Assembly: GCA_963678675.1 (NCBI GenBank)
Contig: OY783194.1
Coordinates: 14,615,812 to 14,679,811, forward strand
Reading direction: 5' to 3'
Length of the DNA: 64,000 nucleotides
From: Xiphydria camelus
Taxonomy: Eukaryota; Arthropoda; Insecta; Hymenoptera; Xiphydriidae
This document shows positions 55,701 to 64,000 of this stretch, in pieces. Each line of letters starts with the position of its first letter. Within the stretch, counting starts at the first letter, position 1. The notes beneath the pieces were generated by a model, which was not told where the DNA came from, did not search any database, and was given only the letters and a program-made list of their open reading frames with translations. Made by a program: the position numbers and the translations under genes.

Positions 55701-58700
55701 TCACCGGCGCGGTCACGTTGCCAAAGATTGTGATACCCGATCCGACGCTCCCTCCACGAGCTCAGGAGGACCGGAAGCCGAGAAGAAAACGTCTATCGTT
55801 TGTTTCGGTTGCGGGGCTCACAGTTGCGACGACGGACAATCAGCTGGTGTTGAATTTGGTGGAAGTATTGCGCGTTAACGCGACGGACAAGGGCGACACG
55901 CGTGTTCTGTTACCCATCGAAATTTACGGACGACCTGGCGTCGCCTACGGGGATTCCGGATCGCAAGCGTGTATCGCGGGTCGTCGAGTATTTGACTATC
56001 TGTGTACCTTGAAAGCAGAATTTGCGACGTCACGGGTTAAGGTCTTGTTCACAGACGGAACCGTACGCGACTAAGAGGTGCTTAACGTGAACGTAACGGT
56101 GAAGGTAGCAAATAAAACAGTAGATACGAGTTTCTTGATTTTGTCGAGGCTGACGGAGAACAGAACCCTTTTGGGGGTAGATGCGGCGTGTGATCCTGGT
56201 GTGATCCTGGACATGGCGAGGAATGCGTGGTATTTCACGAAGGATCCGGCGTCTGTTTAATATTTTGCGGCCGTTGTGCCCTCCACGTCGACGGAGTTGT
56301 GTGCGACTTTCGGTGACAACGACATCAGACTCCGGCCGGGCGAAAGTACGAGTCTTGACGAGGAGCAACGTGCGAAGGTAAACGACCTTTTTATGCAGTT
56401 CAAAGAGGTATTCAATCCAGGGGGAGATGCGACGGATTTCGCTGAGCATGCCATCAACACCGGAAACAGCGCGCCCCAGTCGGTGCCACTGTACCGGTTG
56501 CCTCAATTTAAGAAAGACTTCCTCCGGAAGGAGATCGACAATACGCTCCGCGATCAGATAATTGAAGAATGTGAAAGTCCTTGGGCGTCCCCGGTACTTC
56601 TAGTGCCTAAGAAAGATGGGAAATTGAGACTATGCGTAGTCTATCGGAAGTTAAACGCGGTGACGCACGATGACAAGTATCCATTGCCACGGGTGGAAGA
56701 TTATCTACATTCGTCGAAGCGGTCCTTGTTCATTACAACCATAGTCTTGCAGAACGGTTACTGGTAAGTTAGGGTACGTGAATGCGATCGCGATAAGGTT
56801 TGTTTTATGTGCCCTTACGGAACCGTTCATTTCATTCGAATGCCGTTCGGACTTAAGAACGCGGGAAGCACCTTCCAAGGACTTATGGACAGATTTCGTG
56901 CAGGTCTGGGGAATCGCACCTTGGCAGTCTATCTTGACGATTTAATAGTGATGTCTGACTATTACGAGGTTCAACTGGAGGATTTGAGGGCCGTGTTTTC
57001 ACGCCTACGTGAGTTCAAGTTGCGCGCGCAACGCGATAAGTCCGTGTTCTTCGCGCCAAGAGTTAAATACTTAGGGCACGTGATCTCTCTGAAAGGGATT
57101 GAAGCGGATCCTGAAAAGGTGGCGGCAATACTCAACATGAAGCCGCCTAGCAAAGTAAAGTAGGTTTTGTCATTCTACCAAACTTGTTTGTCGTATAGGC
57201 GTTTCATTGAGAAGTTTTCGGAAGTCGCGCGGCCTCTGTCGTCTTTGACCAAGAAGAACGCAGTTTGGGTTTGGGGTATCCAGCAGCAGAGAGCCTTCGA
57301 TAAGCTGAAGCAGTTTCTGAGCAGCCCGCCTATCTTACGCCAAGCTGACCCATCGTTGCCGTATGTCCTTAGAACCGATACAAGCGGATATGCGTTAGGA
57401 GCGGTGCTATCGCAGAGTGAGAGGGCGGGTGAGCGTCCAGTAGAATATGCAGGCTGTTGACATCGGCTGAAACGCGGTATTCCACGACGGAACGGGAAGC
57501 GCTTGCAATGGTATGGGCGACGGAGAAGTTCCGGGGCTACATAGAAGGCGCCGACGTATGGATTGCGACCGACCACCACCGCTTAAGTGGTTGTTGATCC
57601 TGAAGTCTTCATCGGGAAGATTGGCCCGTTGGGCCTTGAAGTTCCAACCGTTTAATTTGTGCATCGAATACATACCCGGTAAATCGAATGTGGTGGCCGA
57701 CTCTTTGTCAGTGCCAGAAGTACAAAGCTGACAAATTGAAACCAGCCGGTTTGATTCAGACACCAGTAATGGCCAGACGATTCGAAGTCATTGCGGTCGA
57801 CCTTTTCGGGCCTTTGCCGTCGACGCCGCAGGGTAACAAGTGGATCCTTATAGTCGAGGACACAGCGTCGAAGTGGGTCGAGTTATTTGCGTTGGCCGAG
57901 GCGACAGCGGAAGTGTGTGGAAGGAAGCTGGTGGAGGAAGTGTTTATGCACTATGGGACTCAGCGGAAGCTCGTGAGTGATAACGGGGTACAATTTGTAA
58001 GCGACGTGATACAAAAATTTACGTACTGTCGGGTATCAACCAGGCTTCGATACCCATCTACCATCCGTCTAGCAATCCTGTCGAACGGAAAAATAGACAT
58101 CTGAGCCCCGCCTAGCCATATTAGTGGGGAAAGAACATGACACATGGCATTTACACCTTATAGCAGTACGTTTCGCTATGAACAGCACCGTGTGCATGTC
58201 GACCGGTCATTGTCCTGCATTTTTGACATTCGCAAGGGAGATGCGTACCCCTGGTGACGAAGATTGAAAAAAGCCGAAAGTTTTCAACTGATTCACGTAC
58301 ATCACTTTCCTAACAAACCAGAGTTGATTATACACAAAACTCACAGCATCTTATTTAGCTTGATTGTAATATGTGCGTTTGAGAATAATAATTTCTCAAG
58401 GCACGAATCCACCAAGTACCATTATGAATATTGGTGGCCTGTTTTGGTATAGTCATTTGTCATTTATATCTCGGTCACTTTTGATATGTTTGACTATACT
58501 GAGTGATTTTTCGCTTACGCTCAGCTTCGCTGAGTTACGAGGCACTATATTCGGATATCAGTACTTTTTGGGGGAGGCCGGGCGAAACACGGCATTCAAT
58601 TTTTGTTAGGGTTATTGTCGGCATGATTTGGAGACACATTTGCTGAGGTACTTTTTTAGGGAAAGGGGGTAGGCGAAACTCGGCATGTAGTTTTTGTTGA

Positions 58701-61700
58701 GCTTTTCAAATTCAAGGGAATATTTAGTACTTAAATTTTTTAAGGATAGTGATATCTTTATCTATGGAACTAAAAATTGAAATTCGCACACTCGGATCGG
58801 AAAGAATCTTCTTATGAAGAAAATAAGTTATTGTTCATCTAAGTCAGTACTTCAGTTCAGTCTGAAAGCTATGAGACGTGCAAAAGTTAAAATATCTTAT
58901 ATTGATTGTGAAACTACTGGCAATTTAATTCTTAGTGTTAATATTTTTAGTATTTCAGAGGAATATTTTATAGTATTTTTTTTTAAACGTACATTACTTC
59001 TTTCCTATCGAAAACCTAATATGCAATGTTTCTTTTTAAGATTGACTCGATCCCCTTAATAAACCTGCGTAGGCTAAGATGTGTAATTTGACTATTTGTT
59101 ATAGACGGGTATTTTTATCTTTGTAAGCTTGTCATATTAAAAAACAAAATGTATTACATTGCAGCCACTGATATAGTCTACTTACGTCATCCAATTCATA
59201 TTTAGTGTTTATCCTTTTAATCGATGACTTCACGATATTATTTATGGTGAGAAGTGATGCTCCAAAACTGTATAAATGAAAACATGACACATTAACGTTT
59301 GTTTTTATAGAAGTAGAGAAATTACTTTTACCGTAGGAAACTTAAGATTTTAATTTTCCTAATATTTACTAATAGCTTAAACTTTGAAAATACGAGTATT
59401 GTGTTAAAACTTTAAGGTGAAATTCTAAGAACGAAATTGTGGAATTGTAGCACGCAACTGGCACATGGGAAATTAAATGATGATTCAGTTAGTAGAACAC
59501 TATAGTAAAACAGAATTTCAAAATATTACAAATTTAAGGAATTTATAAATAGATAAATTGAATTTTGTAATGAACAAGATTTTTCCTTCATGGGATTTTT
59601 TTCTGTGCAGCTAATGTAACTTTCTAGGTCAAAATTCCATATAATGTACAGAATTCGAAAATACATATTCCACCAAAAACTATAACTTTTATAATTTTTA
59701 ATGTGTTTAATGGTGAAAATATTCTTCAATAAATGTATACTTTCATACAAAGAAACGAACGTTTAATTTCGATCATACCTTATTAGAGTAATAATCGTGA
59801 AGTTGATTCAATTTTTAAATACTCTCATTAGAGTAACTCTTTAGGATGTGTAAAAGAATGTTTAATAAATTATCAACTTACTATTTCTTCAGACGGCTCC
59901 ATTCATTTCTCAGATAGTTAAATGTTAATGGTTGACCAACTATATTGTTGGCAACGGCTCCGAAGACTCGTGCCGCATCTTGTTTCCTAATACCCGAATT
60001 CTCAGTCACTGCCCAATCCAAGTATCTGCTAAGAATCCAAATTTCTCTGGTACATCCGAGTGCATTAAGAAGTAAGTCCTTCTCAGATCCTACGTTTGAT
60101 TCGATATAACGTTGCCAGGCAAAGTCCCACTCAACTTGACTTCCTACTCGAATAGCTGTACAGTATACCACACTTTTCAAGTTCGGCGATATCCTAGAGT
60201 TAAAGAACAAGTGCTTCATTATTTTTCATATAACATAAAATAATTTATTGAATTTCCTTTAAAAATAAGTTTATTCTATAATTATATTATTTAAATTGGA
60301 TTTATATTATATCGACTGATTGTTTCAACTACTTAAAATGAGCAACATCTCATTTTTCAACGCAGTGTAGAGATACCCCCCTAGAGGTCTAAGTCTCTTG
60401 TTTCATTTTTATCTATACATGCATATCTGTACCCCAGGATAAAAGTGTATTAAGTCCAATTTTTACAAATTGGACTTAATACACTTTTATCCTGGGGTAC
60501 AGATATGCATATGCGGTTTCATACTCGTAATAAATGTGCATAGTGAGAGATAAAGCCTTTATAGAATGAAAAGTATAAGGAATAAGATTTTGACTGGTTA
60601 GAATTGTATTTCTTATTTCTTAATCCTTATTCGATTCATTGTGTAAATGCCTTTAGCCCTTCTCCTACGACACTGACTAATAAGATTCATGAAAGTTGAG
60701 AAATGAGGCACTCTGCTGTACTTACGGATTGTTTTTATTCGGATTAGAACTATTACGCCAGTTACGGAATTGTGTCACGGCATTTTGCACACAATCATCG
60801 TGTCCAAAGCTGCAAGCCCAACTAAGTACATCGATTCTAGTGAAAACCGTCAGTTGTGGATCTCCTACGGTATCCTTGAATCCTATTTGCTTATATACAT
60901 TATGAAGCAGCTTCAAAATGTGAATCTAAAATATATAGACAGTTTTATAATAAGATATGCAAGGACGTAAAATTGGATATCTATGATGAAAAATAATTTA
61001 CTCTAAATTTATCATAGCCTGGAGATTTTATCAACATAGTATCTAAATAGCTAAAAGCGGTTAGGGCTGATTTCCAGGGCAAATATTCCGTTTCATAAAC
61101 TAGATAGGAAGTCAGATCTAGAGCAGTTATATAATCCAATCTCCCAGCTCTGGCCAGGTTCAGAGCATCGTCAATAAGTTGAGCTCTGTTAATTGTCGAG
61201 ATGACCTTGGATGACGTATTCAACTGTTTGATGAGTAACTGCCAATTTGTCTTATCGTAATTCACTCGATAATATCCTAAATTTAAAATAAAGAAGTTGT
61301 TTATAATATTATTATCTTTGTAATTAAATATTAGCATAAACTTCTCAATAGTAATTGAAGCACTTATTATTCGTTACCTGTTTCTTGAATATTGAAAATA
61401 ACCCACTGCGATGAACTAGTATTCAAATCAGCAATCACGACGGATTCGTTTCTCAACCAATATGAAGGACTTGTTACATTAAAGTTATTTTCTTTCTCAG
61501 ATGTATAAGTGATTGGGATCCACCACAAATATTTTGAGTATGACGTATCTACTTTCGTATTGTTTTGTAGCACAAATCGTTCCTAAGAAAGAAACTCATT
61601 TTATGTATAAATTTTAATACTAATCGTTAATTTCTTTCCTTATACCTGAGTTAGAGTAGCGTCCCTTCTCTCATAATTACGCATAACAGTAACTACTGGA

Positions 61701-61829
61701 AATCCAGACTGAAGTGTCCAAGTATCCATAATTTGTTTTACCGTCAAATCGTAACTGAGAACACCATCTGTGTGAGCTTGTTTGGTCAAGGTATCCCATA
61801 AATCATTTTGTTCAGCGCTATGGTAGGAT
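52585..61829 (-). CDS. Aminopeptidase N-like (M1 family), 3' part, 7 exons
   Basis: Exons on the minus strand are 61646-61829, 61378-61582, 61002-61276, 60726-60925, 59882-60193, 59186-59267 and 52585-52722. Every junction is GT-AG and the phases join into 465 codons including the stop. Visible family motifs are [46 protein letters not shown] and, in the ERAP1_C-type helical domain, [14 protein letters not shown] and [15 protein letters not shown]1 enzymes are zinc exopeptidases that remove N-terminal residues, often at the cell surface. The catalytic HEXXH exons are upstream, outside the window or unseen. The protein ends IYNWLQ without a hydrophobic tail, so a GPI anchor, common in gut paralogs of insects, is not indicated. 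The last intron (6463 bp) holds a mariner and a Ty3-type relic. Confidence 0.93.
53224..54501 (-). mobile_element. mariner element, 1278 bp, TA duplication
   Basis: Inverted ends GGTCCTTGAATACGTTCTCG (53226) and its mirror (ending 54499) are about 27 bp, flanked by TA (53222-53223 and 54502-54503). The size is that of a full-length mariner. It lies in the last intron of the aminopeptidase gene, in the same orientation as the gene. Confidence 0.9.
53300..54334 (-). pseudogene. mariner transposase, decayed
   Basis: It starts [19 protein letters not shown] (ATG at 54334) with the N-terminal HTH ([16 protein letters not shown]). It ends with [14 protein letters not shown], then [19 protein letters not shown] and ASDGQYFE before TGA 53300-53302. 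The last two catalytic Asp of the DD34D triad are in HDNARPH and APSDCH. Several stops and shifts break the middle (about 53610-54150). It resembles the mauritiana/mellifera side of the mariner family. Confidence 0.88.
54892..55878 (+). pseudogene. Gag-like region with CCHC zinc knuckle
   Basis: Two parts of one frame are split by TAG at 55363-55365. The first has [19 protein letters not shown] and [14 protein letters not shown]; the second has [18 protein letters not shown] and the knuckle [14 protein letters not shown] (near 55690). The order fits a Ty3-type Gag. Pol follows in the next frame, as is usual for frameshift-expressed Gag-Pol. Confidence 0.8.
55870..58105 (+). pseudogene. Pol region: protease, RT, RNase H, integrase, decayed
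   Basis: Protease: [12 protein letters not shown] (about 55950). Reverse transcriptase: [16 protein letters not shown] (56575), [13 protein letters not shown] (56840) and the YLDD catalytic box (about 56930). RNase [15 protein letters not shown] (57370) and ATDHH (57565). Integrase core: AVDLFGP (57795), SDNGVQF (57977) and [10 protein letters not shown] (58075, other frame). Stops occur near 56072, 56258, 56766 and 57161, and frame changes after 57450. The sequence runs from the RNase H end ([11 protein letters not shown]) straight to [13 protein letters not shown], so the integrase zinc-finger region is deleted. Confidence 0.83.
58111..59185. other. Intron sequence, no feature recognised
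   Basis: It lies between the Ty3-type relic and the exon at 59186-59267. Short open frames show no domain and no splice-supported coding. Confidence 0.5.
60419..60510. repeat. Perfect 92-bp hairpin in an aminopeptidase intron
   Basis: ATGCATATCTGTACCCCAGG is mirrored by CCTGGGGTACAGATATGCAT. The arms of about 42 bases are identical around an 8-base loop. It lies between the exons at 60726 and 59882. It is probably a tiny, recent MITE. Confidence 0.8.
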
Positions 61830-62349
61830 CTATCAAAAGTTTGAAAAAAAACATAAATAGACTAATACTGAATGGATGATAATCTATTGTTTGTAAAAAT
61901 ATAAAAGATCAGTCCTTAAGTTCTCTGTTAAAAATACTTAATAAAGAATAATAAAAAAAAAGAAAATGTTTCATCATTATATTATTGTTTGACACAGTCT
62001 ATAGCTTCGTAGTTTTTTTTATTGAAAGGTGTTTAGACCAAAATTGCTTAATTGTATAGATTAAAAAACTTTTGTTTAAACACTTTCCTTAAACTTCGCT
62101 TCATTTGAAACTAAACTCTTTTGACACATATGAAAGCATTTTATACTACGGTAAAAAGTGGTATATATTTAAAATCTAGTTTGGAATATACGAAGGCATT
62201 AAATGCCACAGATTTTGGGTTAAGAGCTGAACATGTATTCCGTTCTGGGCCTTCAGATGGTAAAGTAAACCTTATCAAGGCTTTACTGGGTACTAGTATT
62301 AAAATATATTGTTAGAATTTTATCAAGGCCATTTTTTTTTATTTTAAGA
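61830..62349. other. Intron upstream of the first visible aminopeptidase exon
   Basis: AT-rich. A plus-strand open frame at 62121-62315 (LRAEHVFRSGPSDGKVN) shows no domain I recognise. No further aminopeptidase exon was found between here and the window end. Confidence 0.4.
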
Positions 62350-62900
62350 CTAGCGACCCGCCCGGCTTCGCACGGGTAGATTGTGGATTGATTTTGGTCA
62401 TCATTTGACAAATTTTTAGCAGAGATCTATAGGTAGGGAGCCATACTACGCTAAAAAAACACGTATTTAATTTAAATTGGAAAATATATTTCTTTTATTA
62501 ATTTATCTTAAAGCCTGCGGATAGACGTTTTTTATTTTTTTATTTGGAGTAAAAACGTGTACATTTTTGGGTGTGCCAACTCTGGAGCAAGCCGCATACA
62601 ATTGGGTTGTATCACATATTTTTTTACATTATAAATGGATTGAGCACGTAAAAAAAGTTGGGACGTGTTTTTTAATTTTTTTTTCTGACGCGAAATTAAG
62701 CCGTGATAGATTAATAAAGTTTGCGCTAAACTCGGCCCACTTGAAACAGCCGGTTGAACGGTGCGCCGCACCGTGACGTCACTAGCCATATAACAGTTTG
62801 CCTGCGCGCCTTCTAGTGCAGTAGACGGGCCGAGAAAATCAACTTTGTTGTCCACTTTTCTTTACAAGTATCCGAGTTTTCGTTTCTAATGATTTCAATA
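62350..62900 (-). mobile_element. Helitron relic: helicase C-terminus and 3' end
   Basis: On the minus strand the peptide TQLYAACSRVGTPKNVHVF (about 62610-62550) matches the last helicase motif of Helitron proteins (usually QLYVACSRV). It is followed by a stop and, about 150 bases later, by the terminal ACCCGTGCGAAGCCGGGCGG hairpin and CTAG (62350-62353) next to T. Upstream helicase motifs are not preserved, so this is a 3' fragment. It lies in the intron upstream of the visible aminopeptidase exons. Confidence 0.7.
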
Positions 62901-63097
62901 TTTCATTACCTTTAAAACAAAATAAAAATCATCGAAGAATATCAATTTTTAGTGAAGTTAGAGGCATTTGATTACAAGAGCGCGCGGGCGCTACACGGCG
63001 CATATTTATGTACAAAATGCGATATCTTGAGAACCATTCATCGTAACAAAATGAGATAAAAACCAATCGTTTTGTCTTGAAATTCTCTACATTTTTG

Positions 63098-63250
63098 CCG
63101 CAGTATATCTAGATAACTTCTTAATAGTTTTCGAGATATTTAACCCTATATAGCTAACCTTCCTATAATATAAAGGAAGGTTAGCTATATATATATCTAG
63201 GGTTAAATATCTTGAAAACTATTGAGAAGTTATCGAGACTTACTGCGGAA
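63098..63250. repeat. Hairpin, arms about 70 bases
   Basis: CCGCAGTATATCTAGATAAC (63100) is mirrored near 63230-63249. The inner arms share GATATTTAACCCTA and AGCTAACCTTCCT. The loop is near 63172. Confidence 0.7.
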
Positions 63251-63504
63251 AGAATTTCCACGCGATATGGACAAGGCCATCCATGGAAAAAGTTTACTTA
63301 AAAAATGTATTATATAAGGTGTCTAGTGACCGGGAAACCCGGGAATTAGGAGAGTTTACGGGATTTCGAAAGGCTCGTTAAAAATGAGCGATACGTGTGA
63401 TAAATTAATTTCAAAACGTTCATTAACAACAAGAAGAGAGTCGGTAGACTCTCGCGCCAAGTACAGCTACAATACATACATATATGTATGTATAGCGATA
63501 TATA

Positions 63505-64000
63505 CAGGGTGTTCCTAAATATCATGTACAAACGGAAGGGAGGTAATTCTTTGGCTTATTACGGGACTAAAAGTTCATATAAACATAGGCCTCTAAAAGC
63601 TTCGTTACTGATCTACAGGGAGTTGAAATTCCAAAATTTTTTTAGTTTTTTTTTATAGCTCATGCAGTTTGTAAGATATTCAGCTCAAATTTGGAATATA
63701 GGTTACGCTGTAGGGCTTATATCATTGGGCATGTCAAATGGGTAGAATCTACAGGGGGTTATTTTTTCAGGGGTCGTGCCCCATTTTCTCCCCCTGAACT
63801 TTTTTGCGGTGCGCCTCTGGTAAATTCTAAAATACAAATTAAATTTTCTTCACTCATGCCCATTTCGAGGCCTTTTCCAGTCTACTTTTAGACCGTAAGA
63901 TGGCGTTTTTCCCACGTAACACCGACTGGGAGTCCGTAGACTATTACAAACATTTTACTCGGACTGACGCGAATACTTAGTCGAAGTAGGTCCTTTTTTC
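63505..64000. mobile_element. Start of an element with a TACAGGGTGTTCC end
   Basis: TACAGGGTGTTCCTAAATAT resembles the IS630/Tc1-like end at 4961. The rest of the window has no recognised coding, and the other end would lie beyond it. Confidence 0.4.

Larger units (their letters stand above)
54540..58110 (+). mobile_element. Ty3/mdg4-type LTR retrotransposon relic
   Basis: Gag, protease, reverse transcriptase, RNase H and integrase remnants lie in canonical Ty3 order. I found no LTRs at either side and no clear primer-binding site, so the copy is a fragment. It is antisense to the aminopeptidase gene and sits in its last intron. Confidence 0.85.

Noticed and set aside
59526..59750. Extra aminopeptidase exon on the minus strand
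   Set aside because: The peptide does not fit the family, and the exons on either side join in phase without it.

Overview
The window reads as eukaryotic, most probably insect and perhaps an ant or other hymenopteran. Introns are GT-AG, and the mobile elements are typical animal families (Jockey-type LINE, Ty3-type LTR element, mariner, piggyBac, pogo/Tigger, Helitron). I see one host gene: an M1 aminopeptidase N on the minus strand at the right end. The organism is an inference from family content, not from a marker gene.

Layout. 1-4.6 kb: a terminal-inverted-repeat (TIR) element holding a 1.98 kb solo LTR. 4.6-9 kb: a small Harbinger-like MITE, then an IS630-type element split by a nearly intact piggyBac. 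9-17 kb: an LTR-like segment, a SWIM/YqaJ-type gene fragment and a full-length decayed Jockey LINE with 13-bp target duplications, inserted in a CCAAT/TATA promoter-like sequence that continues into a GC-rich minisatellite. 17-29 kb: a multi-layer nest. A DDE_4-type transposon (minus strand) is split by a piggyBac-type MITE; that is split by a Tigger element; and the Tigger contains several palindromic MITEs. 29-31 kb: more MITEs. 31.4-36.4 kb: a complete pogo-like transposase ORF between inverted repeats of about 880 bp that contain a second copy of its C-terminal coding region, then a 7-copy satellite and a Helitron 3' end. 36.7-46.4 kb: very long palindromes, one hosting a decayed transposon whose transposase has a DNxxxQNKNN motif, another hosting a TTAA-flanked MITE. 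46.6-48.1 kb: a second solo LTR of the first family. 49.4-52.2 kb: an element whose ends are packed with ACGTCA motifs.

Host gene. Seven exons between 61829 and 52585 (minus strand) give 465 codons, including the stop, in one continuous reading frame, with GT-AG junctions throughout. They encode the C-terminal part of a membrane alanyl aminopeptidase. Its last intron is 6.46 kb and holds a mariner and a decayed Ty3-type retrotransposon. The intron upstream of the visible exons carries a Helitron relic. The metal-binding exons (HEXXH) lie beyond the window or were not found.

Most elements are broken. The pogo-like transposase (33106-34719) has no internal stop, and the piggyBac transposase (5543-8015) is complete apart from one apparent frameshift at a run of ten A. 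No tRNA or rRNA gene is certain; two tRNA-like sequences with A and B boxes look like pseudogenes or SINE heads.
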